DNA of 64,000 bases from Sphingomicrobium marinum (GCF_026157105.1 NZ_JANPVQ010000001.1:46001-110000); one strand, 5' to 3'. Counted from the first letter of the stretch, positions 41,758-55,844 are shown. Program-made: numbers and translations. The notes: generated by a model not told the origin, from the sequence alone.

Positions 41758-42738
41758 CTAATGCGCCGCCTCGCCCTTCTTGACCGGACTGCCGCCGCCA
41801 TGAAGCGGGTGGTGACCGAAAACGCGGGTCACGATCTGGACGATGATGAAGCCCCAGACAAAGCCGACAATGGCCGCGCCCAGCGTGTTGACGATCCATT
41901 CGATCACGCCGTTGCCCCGCCCGATGCTTTCGGACGCGTGATGCACGGCGTCATAGATGAATTCGAGGAAGTGCAGTTCGTGGAAGCCGTGGAGGATGAT
42001 CGCGCCGCCGACCCACAGCATCGCCGCCGTGCCGACGACCGATAGGAACTTGAGCAATTTGGGAACGAACTCGACCATGCCGTGGCCGAAGCGCGCCGAG
42101 GCCCCCTCGCCCTTGGCCAGGTGCAGCCCGATATCGTCGAGTTTCACGATCAGTCCGACCGATCCATACACCACTACCGTGACGACAACCGCGACGATGG
42201 CGAGCGCGCCCGCCTGCATCCAGATGCCCTCGATCAGGCCCTGCGCCGTCAGCTCGTTGAGGGTGATTGCCATGATTTCGGCGGACAGGATGAAATCGGT
42301 GCGCACCGCGCCGGAGACCTGCCGCGCCTCCAACTCTTCCGGGGTATCCGCGGCAACAAGGGTTGCCTCGCCGTGATGATCTCCGGTGATTGCCTCGAGG
42401 ATCTTCTCGACCGCCTCGAAGGCGAGGTAGCTGCCGCCCAGCATCAGGATGGGGTAGATCAGCCACGGCGCGAACTGGCTGAGCAAAAGCGCGGCGGGCA
42501 GCAGGAAGATGAGCTTGTTCTTGAAGCTACCCTTGGTGATCTTCCAGATGATCGGCAGTTCGCGGCTGGGGTCCAGCCCGGTGACGTAGCGCGGTGTGAC
42601 AGCCGCGTCGTCGATGATGACCCCCGCCGTCTTGCTCCCCGCCCGCCCGGCGGCGGCAGCAACGTCGTCCACCGAAGCAGCCGCGGTCCGCGCAATCAAC
42701 GCGACATCGTCAAGTAACGCAATTAGACCCGATGGCAT
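41758..42738 (-). CDS. DUF808 family membrane protein
   Basis: 326 residues from ATG 42738 (MPSGLIALLDDVALIARTAAAS), preceded by GGGAG. A hydrophilic N-terminal part with ASVDDVAAAAGRAGSKTAGVIIDDAAVTPRYVTG is diagnostic of DUF808 (YedI-like). Four to six hydrophobic helices follow (LLLSQFAPWLIYPILML, IVAVVVTVVVYGSVG, GTAAMLWVGGAIIL, LGAAIVGFVWGFI). Function is unknown. A longer in-frame opening runs back into serS coding sequence on the other strand and is rejected. Operon partner of crcB. Confidence 0.88.
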   Translation of the reverse strand: MPSGLIALLDDVALIARTAAASVDDVAAAAGRAGSKTAGVIIDDAAVTPRYVTGLDPSRELPIIWKITKGSFKNKLIFLLPAALLLSQFAPWLIYPILMLGGSYLAFEAVEKILEAITGDHHGEATLVAADTPEELEARQVSGAVRTDFILSAEIMAITLNELTAQGLIEGIWMQAGALAIVAVVVTVVVYGSVGLIVKLDDIGLHLAKGEGASARFGHGMVEFVPKLLKFLSVVGTAAMLWVGGAIILHGFHELHFLEFIYDAVHHASESIGRGNGVIEWIVNTLGAAIVGFVWGFIIVQIVTRVFGHHPLHGGGSPVKKGEAAH

Positions 42739-42823
42739 GCACTCACTCCCTGTTGCGAAGGTCTGCGTTAGCGGGCGTTCGCGCGCCCTTGCAAGCGCTG
42801 CGTCTTTCGAGCAGGGAGCAGCC

Positions 42824-44086
42824 ATGCTTGCAACGGATTTCATCAAGGCCAATCCGGACATCGTCCGCAAGGCCATGGCCGCCAAGAATGTCGATCTCGA
42901 TCTCGACCATTTCCTCGCGCTCGAAGAAGAGGTGCGCGGGGCGAAGACCCGGATCGACGAGCTGCGCGCCGAGCGCAATGCGATTTCGGCCAAGTTCAAG
43001 GACGCGGCGCCCGAGGAAAAGGCCGAACTTGGCCGCCGGTCGAAAGAAGCGGGCAACAAAGCCAGCGAGCTTGAACAGGCGGTCGCCGACAAGCAGGCCG
43101 AGCTGAAGGCGATGATGCTGCAGATGCCGGGCATCCCATGGGAAGGCGCGCCGGTCGGGCCTGATGAAAGTTACAACACCGTCATCCGCACTGAGGGCGA
43201 GAAGCCCGAGTTCGATTTCGAGCCGCGCGACCATGTCGAGCTGATGGAGATGAATGGCTGGGCCGATCTGTCGCGCATCGTGCAGGTCTCGGGCAGCCGC
43301 ACCTACTGCCTCAAGGGCCGCCTGGCCTTGCTTGAACAAAAGCTGATGGCCTGGGCGCTCGAAACGATCATGGGCAACGGGTTCGATCCGATCACCGTAC
43401 CGGCAATCGCGCGCGAAGACGCCTTCATCCGCCAGGGCCAGTTTCCCGGCCACCGCGAAGAGACTTACGAGCTGGAAAAGGACGAAATGTTCCTTGCCGG
43501 CACCGCGGAGGTGGCGCTCACCGGGCTGCACTCGGGCGAAATCCTCGAGGCCGACCAGCTGCCTGTTCTCTACGCCGGCTATTCTCCATGCTTCCGCCGC
43601 GAAGCGGGGAGCGCTGGCCGCGACGTGCGCGGACTCCTTCGCGTTCACCAGTTCGTCAAGGTCGAACAATATGTGATTTGCGAAGCCGACGAAGCGGTCA
43701 GCGCCGAATGGCACGCCAAGCTGCTCGCCGCAGCCGAAAGCCTGCTGCAGGCGATGGAGATCCCCTACCAGGTGATCGAGACCTCGACGGGCGACATGGG
43801 GCTCGGCAAATTCCGCATGAACGACATCGAAAGCTGGGTTCCCAGCCTTGGCAAGTATCGCGAAACGCACAGCTGTTCGACACTGCACGACTGGCAGGCT
43901 CGCCGCGCCAACCTGCGCTATCGCGGCGAAGACGGAAAGCCGGTGTTTGCGCACACGCTCAACAACACCGCGCTGGCGAGCCCGCGCATCCTCGTGCCGT
44001 TCCTCGAAAATCATCAGACGGCCGAGGGAAAAGTGAAGCTTCCGCCTGCGATCCATGCGATCATGGGCGGCGATGAGTATCTCTGA
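42824..44086 (+). CDS. serS: Seryl-tRNA synthetase
   Basis: 420 residues from ATG 42824 with AGGGAG upstream. The N-terminal arm (FLALEEEVRGAKTRIDELRAERNAISAKF and ELEQAVADKQAELKAMMLQ) is the tRNA-binding coiled coil of SerRS. The class II core has motif 2 (PCFRREAGSAGRDVRGLLRVHQF) and motif 3 (GETHSCS-type region and LASPRILVPFLEN), with TAEVALTGLHSGEIL. It charges tRNA-Ser, whose GGA isoacceptor is encoded in the window at the island's att site. Overlaps the next hydrolase by 14 bp. Confidence 0.97.
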   Translation: MLATDFIKANPDIVRKAMAAKNVDLDLDHFLALEEEVRGAKTRIDELRAERNAISAKFKDAAPEEKAELGRRSKEAGNKASELEQAVADKQAELKAMMLQMPGIPWEGAPVGPDESYNTVIRTEGEKPEFDFEPRDHVELMEMNGWADLSRIVQVSGSRTYCLKGRLALLEQKLMAWALETIMGNGFDPITVPAIAREDAFIRQGQFPGHREETYELEKDEMFLAGTAEVALTGLHSGEILEADQLPVLYAGYSPCFRREAGSAGRDVRGLLRVHQFVKVEQYVICEADEAVSAEWHAKLLAAAESLLQAMEIPYQVIETSTGDMGLGKFRMNDIESWVPSLGKYRETHSCSTLHDWQARRANLRYRGEDGKPVFAHTLNNTALASPRILVPFLENHQTAEGKVKLPPAIHAIMGGDEYL

Positions 44087-44792
44087 CGACGGACGCTCGG
44101 CCCTCAAGGAGGGCGAAGGCGAAGACATTCCGAGCCTGTTTGCGCGCGCCATCGATGTTTCCAGCCACCTCGTGCGCATGGGACGGCATATTGGCCACCT
44201 GGGACCGCGCGGACCCGAAGACGGCATCCCCGCCCTGGTCATCCCCGGTTTCCTGTCGAGCGACCGCACGACGCTCGAACTGCGCCGTTTCCTCGCGCGC
44301 GATGGCTGGCGGGTGCATGGTTGGGGGCACGGGCGCAACAACGGCGCCTATGAAGGCATCCTCGATGATCTCGAAGCGCGGCTCGACGCCATTCGCGGCG
44401 ATCGGCGGGCGCTGGTCGTCGGCTGGAGCCTCGGCGGCGTGATGGGGCGCGAACTGGCGCGCCGGCGACCCGAGAAAGTGCGTGCGATCGTCACTTTGGC
44501 CTCGCCCTTCTCAGGGCATCGCAAGCTCAACAACGTGTGGCGCGAATATGAGCTTGTCGCCGGGCACCGCGTCGATGATCCGCCGGTTGAGCAGATACCC
44601 GACAAGCCCCCTGTCCCCACGATGAGCATCGTGGCGGCCAAGGACGGCCTCGTCGCCCAGCGCGCGCAAATCGGCTTGCGCGACGAATGCGACCGCGTCG
44701 TGATGCTGCCGTGTGGTCATATGCGGATCGGCAAATCGCGTCCCATGCTAAAACGCGTGGTGCGCGAGATCCGTACGTTCGTCGACAAATAA
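44073..44792 (+). CDS. Alpha/beta hydrolase, copy 1 of tandem pair
   Basis: 239 residues from ATG 44073, overlapping the end of serS by 14 bp, with GGGCGGCG just upstream. Alpha/beta fold features: oxyanion strand IPALVIPGFLSSDRTT, nucleophile elbow VVGWSLGGV (Ser in G-W-S-L-G-G), strand AIVTLASPFSG, acid in VAAKDGLV and the terminal His in LPCGHM. A paralogue follows after 57 bp with the same landmarks. The reaction is not known; it resembles small lipase- or esterase-like enzymes. No signal peptide, so probably cytoplasmic. Confidence 0.85.
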   Translation: MSISDDGRSALKEGEGEDIPSLFARAIDVSSHLVRMGRHIGHLGPRGPEDGIPALVIPGFLSSDRTTLELRRFLARDGWRVHGWGHGRNNGAYEGILDDLEARLDAIRGDRRALVVGWSLGGVMGRELARRRPEKVRAIVTLASPFSGHRKLNNVWREYELVAGHRVDDPPVEQIPDKPPVPTMSIVAAKDGLVAQRAQIGLRDECDRVVMLPCGHMRIGKSRPMLKRVVREIRTFVDK

Positions 44793-44849
44793 GCCCACTT
44801 TTCCGCGGTTTGCCTTGATGTTGCCGCAGGTTGGCCCCATGTTGGCATT

Positions 44850-45653
44850 ATGTTCTGGTCGCGTAACAAGTCTGTTGGCGCGACGGCCACGGTGCCGCCG
44901 CCGGCAATCGACCCCGACACCATCGCGCCGTCGGGGTGGCATCGCACACGCGAATTCTTCTGGCAGTTGCCGCGCAACCTCACGCATTGGGAAAAGGTCG
45001 AGCCCAAGGGCCGCAAAAGCGGTCCGCCCGCGATCGTCCTTCCGGGTTTCATGTCGACCGATCGGTCGACCCAGCAGTTGCGCCGCGCGCTGGCGCGTCA
45101 TGGCTGGCGGGTGCATCCTTGGGGTCTTGGTATGAACAAGGGCGCGCGCGCGGGCTTGCTGGAAGAACTCGAAGCGCGGCTCGATATGATCGGCGGCGGC
45201 AACAAGGTGATGGTCGTCGGCTGGAGCCTGGGCGGCCTCTACGCCCGCGAACTGGCGCACCGCTATCCCGACAAGGTCCGCGCGGTGGCGACGCTCGCCT
45301 CGCCCTTTTGCGGCGATCTGAAGACCAACAACAACGTCCGCTGGCTCTATGAACGGGTGGCGGGCCACGACGTGAACGAGCCGCCGTTCGAGCGGTTCGA
45401 GCACAAGCCCCCCGTGCCCACCATGGCCTTCTGGTCGCGCAAGGACGGCATCGTCGCGCCCCATGCCGCGCGCGGGGAAGAGAACCATTGCGACTGCGCC
45501 ATCGAGATCGATACGCACCATATGGGCTTTGCCATCTGGCGCCCCGCATTGTCGCAGATCATGCGCCACATGCACGATTTCCTCCACGAACATGAAGGCG
45601 CGCCCCCGACCAAAGGGATGTGGCGCAAACGCGATCGAATCCGCGGCCGCTGA
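44850..45653 (+). CDS. Alpha/beta hydrolase, copy 2 of tandem pair
   Basis: 267 residues. The core from about residue 55 aligns with copy 1 through PPAIVLPGFMSTDRST, the elbow VVGWSLGGL, VATLASPFCG, and the acid site FWSRKDGIV, with a final His in DTHHMGF. It has an N-terminal extension of about 45 residues (MFWSRNKSVG... then HREFFW-like WHRTREFFWQL) and a basic C-terminal tail KGMWRKRDRIRGR absent from copy 1. So the pair arose by duplication and has diverged. Function unknown; it precedes the SOS-controlled imuA. Confidence 0.85.
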   Translation: MFWSRNKSVGATATVPPPAIDPDTIAPSGWHRTREFFWQLPRNLTHWEKVEPKGRKSGPPAIVLPGFMSTDRSTQQLRRALARHGWRVHPWGLGMNKGARAGLLEELEARLDMIGGGNKVMVVGWSLGGLYARELAHRYPDKVRAVATLASPFCGDLKTNNNVRWLYERVAGHDVNEPPFERFEHKPPVPTMAFWSRKDGIVAPHAARGEENHCDCAIEIDTHHMGFAIWRPALSQIMRHMHDFLHEHEGAPPTKGMWRKRDRIRGR

Positions 45654-45691
45654 TTCGCCCGCTTGACTCCGACCATCGAGTCGAGAGAAAA

Positions 45692-45706
45692 GAACAAAAC
45701 CAGAAC
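45692..45706 (+). promoter_or_regulatory. LexA box (alphaproteobacterial type)
   Basis: GAACAAAACCAGAAC fits GAAC-N7-GAAC exactly, the operator used by LexA in alphaproteobacteria. It lies 19 bp before the imuA start codon, so it probably overlaps the promoter of the mutasome operon. Confidence 0.88.
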
Positions 45707-45724
45707 ATAAATGGTGCGAGTCGT

Positions 45725-46477
45725 GTGGCTGAAGCTGTCTCCTTCATCGCCGGCGGCCGCGCTGCCTTGGCGTCGGTGGGCGCTGCGGCAGGCGGATCCG
45801 TACGGCCTCAATCTACGCCCCCGGACGAGCCGGGCGGTGAGCGCTGGCGGCTGCCTGCGCCGTCGAAACCCACGCTGTGCGAGGTCTTTTCCAACCACCC
45901 GCGCGATGCCGGCTGGGCGGGTTTTCTCACCGCGCAGCTTGGCAGCGGGCCCGTCCTGTGGGTGCAGGAACGCATGGCGATCATCGAAGCCGGGCGTGTC
46001 CACGCGCCGGGATTGCCGGGCCTCGACCTCGTCCATGTCAGCGCGCGCGATGCCAAGTCCGCGCTGTGGGCGATGGAGGAGGGGCTGCGATGCGACGCGT
46101 TAGGCGCCGTGATCGGCGAACTGTGGGCCGAACCTTGTGCGCTCGACTTCACCGCGACGCGGCGGCTGGCCTTTGCTGCCGAAAAGAGCGGAGTGCCCTG
46201 CTGGCTGGTACGCGTGGGCGCGGGCGACGCCAACCTGTCGGGCGCGCGCTTCCGCTGGCGGCTGGAAAGTGCGCCCAGCCTCGCCAATCCGCTCGATGCA
46301 AAGGCACCGGGAACGCCCGTGTGGAACGCCGAGCTGTTTCGCGCGCGTGGCCATCCTCCGGGGCAATGGAGGTTGGTCGATGACCCGGCGCGCGGACCCT
46401 CGGCTCGTCTCGATCTGGCTGCCCCGACTGTCGGTGGAGCGCTGGCAAAAGCTGGATGGCGCGTCGCATCCGGCTGA
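45725..46477 (+). CDS. imuA: ImuA, RecA-related SOS mutasome protein
   Basis: 250 residues from GTG 45725. An opening 105 bp upstream would run over the LexA box and is rejected. It has a degenerate RecA-like core: LPAPSKPTLCEVF, then GPVLWVQERMAIIEAGRVHAPGL, and LAEKSGVPCWLVRVG-like strands, without an intact Walker A, as expected for ImuA. It helps recruit ImuB and DnaE2 to damaged DNA. Its coding end overlaps imuB by 98 bp, a large overlap for this operon but both frames keep their conserved parts. Controlled by the LexA box just upstream. Confidence 0.85.
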   Translation: MAEAVSFIAGGRAALASVGAAAGGSVRPQSTPPDEPGGERWRLPAPSKPTLCEVFSNHPRDAGWAGFLTAQLGSGPVLWVQERMAIIEAGRVHAPGLPGLDLVHVSARDAKSALWAMEEGLRCDALGAVIGELWAEPCALDFTATRRLAFAAEKSGVPCWLVRVGAGDANLSGARFRWRLESAPSLANPLDAKAPGTPVWNAELFRARGHPPGQWRLVDDPARGPSARLDLAAPTVGGALAKAGWRVASG

Positions 46478-47983
46478 TGCCCCGATCGTGCTGACCCGCG
46501 AGGGATCGCACGGCCTTCTCATCCACGCCGTCACCCGCGCCGCCGCCCAAGCGGGCGCGCGCGCTGGCCAGCGGCTTACCGACGCCCGCGCCGTCGTGCC
46601 GTCGCTGATCGCCATCCCGGCCGACCTAGCCGGCGACCGGGGACTGGTCGAGCGGCTGGGACGCTGGGCCGGGCGCTGGTCGCCGCTGGTCGAAGTCGAT
46701 GGCGCGGACGGCCTGCGCTTCGATGCCACGGGCGCTGCGCACCTGTTTGGCGGCGAGGCAAGGATGCTGCTGGAGATCGAAACCAAATTCGCCGGTCTCG
46801 GGCTTACCGCGCGCGCCGCCATGGCGCCTACGCCCGGGGCCGCCTGGGCGCTGGCACGATATGGCCCCGATGGGGTCGGGGAGAGGAGCTATTCGACACA
46901 CTCCTCTCCCCCACATCCGCGCCTGCTCGGCCCGACCGGCCGCCGCCGCGCCGTGCAGGGCGAGATCGCCCGCGCGCTCGCCCCGCTTCCTATCGAAGCG
47001 CTGCGCATCGGCCCTGAAGTCGTGCGCACGCTGCAACGCCTCGGGCTCAAGACGATCGGAACGCTGGCCGGGATCGAGCGGCGCAGCCTCGCGCGCCGCT
47101 TTCGCGACAAGGACAACCCCCTCGATGCGCTCGACAAGGCGCTGGGCAAGGCGAGCGAGCCGCTGACCCCGACCAGGGGCGACCGCCCGCCCCGCGCGCT
47201 GGCGCGCTTCAAGGAACCGGTGACCGATCCCGCCGCTGGCCCCCAAGCGCTCCGCCGCCTCGTCCCCGAACTGGCGCGCGAACTGGAGGATCGCCGGCTT
47301 GGCGCGCGGCGCCTGGCGCTGATTGCCTACCGCGTCGACGGATCGATCCACCGCATCGAGGCCGCCACCGCCTTCCCCACGCGCGAGATCCCCCACCTGA
47401 ACCGCCTCCTCGGCGAAAAGGCGGAGGCGCTCGACCCGGGTTTCGGGGTCGATGCAGTCGCGCTGGTCGCGCCCTGGACCGAACGACTGGATGCGGCGCA
47501 GGACGCGCTCGATGGCAAGGTGCCGCAAGCGGTCGAGGTCGGCCGGCTGGTCGATCGCATCACTGCCAAGCTGGGGGATGATGTCGTCACTCGCCCGCAT
47601 CGCGCCGCCAGCCACCTGCCCGAACGCAGCGCTGGCTGGCGCCCCGCGCTCGCTGACGGGGCCAGCGAAGAAAAGGCGCCCGTGCAGGCGCCGCGTCCGC
47701 AGCGGCTGCTCGACCGGCCCGAGGCGATCGGCGTCCTCTACGCCACCCCCGAAGGCGTGCCGCGCCGCTTCGTCTGGCGCCGCGCAGTCCACGACATCAG
47801 GAAGGTCGAGGGGCCCGAACGGATTGCGCCTGAATGGTGGCGCGAATTTCGCCCGGCGCGCCTGCGCGATTATTACCGCGTCGAGGACCAGGCGGGCCGC
47901 CGCTACTGGATTTTCCGCGAAGGTCTGCACGGTGACGGGCGCGGCGGCGATCCTGCCTGGTACATCCATGGGCTGTTCGCCTG

Positions 47984-47984
<1 letters not shown>
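46380..47984 (+). CDS. imuB: ImuB, inactive Y-family polymerase of the mutasome
   Basis: 534 residues from ATG 46380 (GGAGG upstream). The Y-family fold is present but the first catalytic block reads LVSIWLPRLSVERWQ, lacking the acidic pair of true polymerases, and there is no D-x-D later, typical of ImuB. The C-terminal third contains LDRPEAIGVLYATPEGVPRRFVWRRAVHD and the conserved GPERIAPEWWREF, which joins the beta clamp and partners. It links DnaE2 to the replisome rather than synthesising DNA. Couples to dnaE2 by TGATG. Confidence 0.93.
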
Positions 47985-51438
<3,454 letters not shown>

Positions 51439-51442
<4 letters not shown>

Positions 51443-52926
51443 GCCGTGAGCGTCCCCGCGACGACGGCATCCTGCAGCGCGGCCATTTCGTCGGCCCAAT
51501 AGCGATCGCTTTCAAGGTAAGCGCTTTTCTCGCGGATGCGCGCGTGAAGCTGCTGCAGTTTGGGCGAAGTCTTGAGCGGGGCGTGATAATCGACGCCTTG
51601 TGCCGCTGCGATCAGCTCCACCGCAATCACGCCCGCGGTGTTCTGCGCGATTGCCCTTGCCTTGCGCGCCGCGATGGGGGCCATCGATACATGGTCTTCC
51701 TGCCCGGCGGACGTCGGGATGCTGTCGATGCTGGCGGGATGCGCCAGCGTCTTGTTCTCGCTGACCAGCGCGGCGCTGGTGACCTGCGGGATCATCAGCC
51801 CCGAATTGACCCCGCCATCCTCGATCAGGAAGGCCGGGAGCCCGCTCATCTTGGGATCGACGAGCACGCTGGTGCGGCGCTCGGAGATGCTCGCCACCTC
51901 GCACAGCGCCATCGCGATTATGTCGGCCGCAAAAGCCACCGGCTGGGCATGGAAATTGCCGCCCGAAATCGCTTCGGGGCCTTCCTCGAACAGGATCGGG
52001 TTGTCGGTCACCGCGCCGGCTTCGATCTCGAGCGTCGCCGCCGCGCTGCCGAGCAGGTCGAGCGCCGCGCCCATCACCTGTGGTTGGCAGCGGAAGCTGT
52101 AAGGGTCCTGCACCTTGCCGCAGCGATGATGGCTGTCGACGATCTCGCTGCCGTCGAGCCAGTCGCGAAGCGCCGCCGCGACCCTGATCTGGCCGGGCTG
52201 GCCGCGTAGCTCGGAGATGCGCGGGTCGAAGGGCTTGGTGCTCCCCTTGAGCGCATCGACCGACAAGGCGCCCGCCGCCACCGCGGCATCGAAGATGCGG
52301 CCCGCAACGAACAGCGCGTCGAGCGCAATCGCGGTCGACGCCTGCGTGCCATTGATGAGCGCCAGCCCTTCCTTGGGCCCGAGCTCGATCGGATCGAGCC
52401 CGATCTTCTGGAGCGCTTCGCTGGCCCTGAGCGTTTCCCCTTTAAGGTCGATCCACCCCTCGCCAAGCAAGGTCGCGGTCATGTGCGCCAGCGGGGCAAG
52501 GTCGCCCGAGGCCCCGACGCTGCCCTGGCTGGGCACCACCGGCATCGCATCGTGATCGAGCAGCGCCTGCAGCGCATCGGTGACCAGCGGGCGGACGCCC
52601 GAATGCCCACGGCCAAGCCCCAATAGCTTCAGCACGATCATCAACCGCACGACGTGGCGCGGCAGCGGCTGGCCGAGCCCGCAGCTGTGCGACAGGATAA
52701 GGTTGCGCTGCAATTCCGCCAGCCGCTCGGCGGGGATGCGTTCGGACGCCAGAAGCCCGAAACCGGTGTTGACGCCGTACACAGTCTCCCCGCCTTCGAC
52801 GATGCGGGTGACGATGTCGGCGCCCTTGGCGATGCGCGCCTGCGACGCTTCGTCGAGCGAACAGTTGGCGCCTTCCCAGACCGTGCGCAGCTGGTCGAGG
52901 CTGATGGCGATCGGATCGAGTTTCAT
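51439..52926 (-). CDS. hutH: Histidine ammonia-lyase
   Basis: 495 residues from ATG 52926, which overlaps the hutU stop (ATGA). The MIO prosthetic group forms from the Ala-Ser-Gly in [64 protein letters not shown] and [14 protein letters not shown] are family signatures. It removes ammonia from histidine to give urocanate. A longer opening runs through hutU and is rejected. Last gene of the hutI-hutU-hutH run, so histidine is used as carbon and nitrogen source. Confidence 0.97.
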
Positions 52927-54590
52927 CGACCATTCTCCAGCATCGGCATGTCGATCCCCTGTTCGCGGGCGCAATCGATGGCGCTTTCATAACCGGCGTC
53001 GGCGTGACGCATCACGCCCGTGCCGGGATCGTTCCACAACACCCGTTCCAGCCGCCGCGCCGCGTCCTCGGTGCCGTCGGCAACGATCACGACGCCCGAA
53101 TGCTGCGAATAGCCCATGCCAACGCCGCCGCCATGATGCAGCGAAACCCATGTCGCCCCGCCAGCGGTGTTGAGCAGCGCATTGAGGAGCGGCCAGTCGC
53201 TGACCGTGTCGGACCCGTCGAGCATCGCCTCGGTCTCCCGGTTGGGCGATGCGACCGAGCCCGAATCAAGATGGTCGCGCCCGATGACCACCGGCGCTTT
53301 CAGTTCGCCGCTTGCGACCATTTCGTTGAAGGCCAGGCCAAGCCGGTGACGCTGGCCCAGCCCCACCCAGCAAATGCGCGCGGGAAGTCCCTGGAAAGCG
53401 ATGCGTTCGCGCGCCATGTCGAGCCAGCGGTGGAGGTGCGGATCGTCGGGGATCAGTTCCTTCACCTTCTGGTCGGTCTTGTAGATGTCTTCGGGGTCGC
53501 CCGACAGCGCAGCCCAGCGAAACGGACCGATGCCGCGGCAGAATAGAGGGCGCACATAAGCGGGGACGAAGCCCGGGAAATCGAACGCGTGGGCCACGCC
53601 CTCGTCGAAGGCTTCCTGGCGGATGTTATTCCCATAATCGAACGTCGGAATATCCATGTCCTTGAAGGCGAGCATCGCTTTGACGTGCGCCGCCATGCTT
53701 GTCCGCGCCGCCTTGGCGAGCCTTTCCGGCTCCTGTTCCCGCGCGCGCATCCATTCGGCGACGCTCCAGCCTCCCGGACAATAGCCGTTGGCAGGATCGT
53801 GCGCGCTGGTCTGGTCGGTCACCGCGTGAGGCCGAATGCCGTCCTTCACCATCTGCGGCAGGATCTCGGCAGCGTTGCCGAGCACACCCACGCTGACCGG
53901 CGCGTCGGCCTTGCCGATGATCTCGAGCGCTTCTTCGATGCTGTCGGCGCGGTGATCGAGATAGCGCGTTTCCAGCCGCTTCTCGATCCGGCTTTCTTGG
54001 CATTCGATCGCGATGCAGTGCGCGCCTGCCATGACCGCGGCGAGCGGCTGCGCGCCGCCCATGCCGCCAAGGCCTGCGGTTAGGATCCACTTGCCCGAAA
54101 GATCTCCGTCATAATGCTGGCGGCCCATCTCGACGAACGTTTCATACGTACCCTGCACGATACCCTGGCTGCCGATATAGATCCAGCTGCCCGCGGTCAT
54201 CTGGCCGTACATCATGAGGCCCTTGGCATCGAGTTCGTTGAAATGTTCCCAATTCGCCCACTTGGGAACGATGTTGGAATTGGCGATCAGAACACGAGGC
54301 GCATCCTTGTGCGTGGGAAAGACGCCTACCGGCTTGCCCGACTGGACGAGCAGCGTTTCGTTTTCTTCAAGCCGCTCGAGCGTTTCGACGATCTTGTCGT
54401 AGCAGGCCCAGTTGCGCGCGGCGCGCCCGATGCCGCCATAAACGACCAGCGCCTGCGGATCTTCGGCGACCTCGTCATCGAGATTGTTCTGCAGCATGCG
54501 CACCGCGGCTTCGGTGGTCCAATGCTTGGCCACCTTCTCGGCACCCGTGCGCGCCTTGATGTGGCGACTATTGTCGCGCCGTTCGCTCAT
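52923..54590 (-). CDS. hutU: Urocanate hydratase
   Basis: 555 residues from the second of two adjacent ATGs (54590), which has GGGGGA at proper spacing; the first (54593) is possible. NAD-binding and active-site blocks: [64 protein letters not shown], and the catalytic Cys/Tyr region [11 protein letters not shown] with DQTSAHDP. It hydrates urocanate to imidazolonepropionate. Lies 9 bp after the hutI stop and overlaps hutH. Confidence 0.97.
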   Translation of the reverse strand: MSERRDNSRHIKARTGAEKVAKHWTTEAAVRMLQNNLDDEVAEDPQALVVYGGIGRAARNWACYDKIVETLERLEENETLLVQSGKPVGVFPTHKDAPRVLIANSNIVPKWANWEHFNELDAKGLMMYGQMTAGSWIYIGSQGIVQGTYETFVEMGRQHYDGDLSGKWILTAGLGGMGGAQPLAAVMAGAHCIAIECQESRIEKRLETRYLDHRADSIEEALEIIGKADAPVSVGVLGNAAEILPQMVKDGIRPHAVTDQTSAHDPANGYCPGGWSVAEWMRAREQEPERLAKAARTSMAAHVKAMLAFKDMDIPTFDYGNNIRQEAFDEGVAHAFDFPGFVPAYVRPLFCRGIGPFRWAALSGDPEDIYKTDQKVKELIPDDPHLHRWLDMARERIAFQGLPARICWVGLGQRHRLGLAFNEMVASGELKAPVVIGRDHLDSGSVASPNRETEAMLDGSDTVSDWPLLNALLNTAGGATWVSLHHGGGVGMGYSQHSGVVIVADGTEDAARRLERVLWNDPGTGVMRHADAGYESAIDCAREQGIDMPMLENGR

Positions 54591-54599
54591 CATTCCCCC

Positions 54600-55805
54600 T
54601 TATCGGTCTTCGCCGGCCACGATTCTGCGATCGGGGCCGGGCAGGCCGATCCAGTAGCCAAGTTCGGCGATGCTCTCCACCTGCCAAACGCAAAGATCGG
54701 CAACTTTTCCGGCAGCAACGGTTCCGCGTTCATGCGCCAGCCCCAAGGCACGCGCGGCATGGAGCGTGGTGCCCATGATGGCTTCTTCGGGCGTCAATCC
54801 GAACAGCGTCGTCGCCATGTTCATCACCAGCGGCAACGACAGGGTCGGCGAGGTGCCGGGATTGCAATCGGTCGCCACCGCCATTGCCACGCCGTGCTTG
54901 CGCATAAGGTCGACCGGCGGGACCTTTTCATCGCGCAGGCAATAGAAGGCGGCAGGCAGCAGCACCGCAATCGTCCCTGCCTTGCCCATTGCCCGCGCGC
55001 CTTCGGCATCGAGATGTTCGAGATGATCGGCGGAGAGCGCTTTGTAGCGCGCCGCAAGCGCCGCGCCCTTCTGGTTGGACAACTGCTCGGCGTGCAGCCG
55101 AACGGGAAGGCCATGCGCCGCCGCCGCCGTGAACACGGCCTCCACCTCGGCAGGGGTGAAGGCGATGTCGTCGCAATAGGCATCGACGCTCGTCGCCAGT
55201 CCTTCTTCGGCAACCGCGGGGATGGTCTGTTTCATGACCATCTCGACATAATGCTTGCGGTCCTGATCGGGCGGCATGGCGTGAAGCGCGAGCAGCGTCG
55301 GCACGATTTTGACGCCAGCATGACCGTCGAGCGCCTTGGCCACGCGCAGCATTTTCAATTCGGTCTCGGTATCGAGGCCGTATCCCGATTTTACCTCGAC
55401 AACACTGGCCCCACTTCTGGCCAAGGCCTCCAGCCGCCGTTTGGCAGAGGCTAGCAACTGCGCCTCGCTCGCCGCGCGCGTCGCCTTGACGCTCGACAGG
55501 ATGCCGCCGCCCGCCTCGGCAATCTCCTGATAGGTCGCGCCCGCGCGGCGCATCGCATGCTCGTCCGCGCGGTTGCCCCCGAACACGAGGTGCGTATGGC
55601 AATCGATCAGCGCTGGCGTGACGAGCGCCCCGTCGAGCGCCGTTGTCTGCCGCGCCCGCATGCCCGCAAGTTCGGTGCGCGGACCGATGCGCACAATCTT
55701 GCCGTCGACGATGCCAATGGCCGCGTTGCGGATGATACCGAGCGGATCGTCCCCGCTCGGCACCATCGTCGCCACGCTGCAATCTGTCAGAAGCCGATCC
55801 CACAT
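54600..55805 (-). CDS. hutI: Imidazolonepropionase
   Basis: 401 residues. Amidohydrolase fold with the metal motif LIDCHTHLVFGGNRADE, substrate residues in GGGILSSVKATRAAS, VVEVKSGYGLDTETELKMLRV, a metal His in RLHAEQLSNQKGA and the conserved Asp in VATDCNPGTSP. It hydrolyses imidazolonepropionate to formiminoglutamate. Divergent from hutG with only 39 bp between their start codons, so the promoters overlap. No HutC gene or clear operator seen. Confidence 0.97.
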   Translation of the reverse strand: MWDRLLTDCSVATMVPSGDDPLGIIRNAAIGIVDGKIVRIGPRTELAGMRARQTTALDGALVTPALIDCHTHLVFGGNRADEHAMRRAGATYQEIAEAGGGILSSVKATRAASEAQLLASAKRRLEALARSGASVVEVKSGYGLDTETELKMLRVAKALDGHAGVKIVPTLLALHAMPPDQDRKHYVEMVMKQTIPAVAEEGLATSVDAYCDDIAFTPAEVEAVFTAAAAHGLPVRLHAEQLSNQKGAALAARYKALSADHLEHLDAEGARAMGKAGTIAVLLPAAFYCLRDEKVPPVDLMRKHGVAMAVATDCNPGTSPTLSLPLVMNMATTLFGLTPEEAIMGTTLHAARALGLAHERGTVAAGKVADLCVWQVESIAELGYWIGLPGPDRRIVAGEDR

Positions 55806-55844
55806 AAGGGTGGCGATGCGCTTCCATCCTGCTATCCGTCAAGC

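Noticed and set aside
42739..42823. Fluoride riboswitch before the DUF808-crcB operon
   Set aside because: Looked for in the 85 bp upstream; no matching conserved sequence was found by eye.
46380..46477. Frameshift or mis-sequenced base in the imuA-imuB overlap
   Set aside because: ImuB starts at an ATG with a GGAGG Shine-Dalgarno inside imuA, and its conserved N-terminal block lies immediately after that ATG, so a true overlap is more likely.
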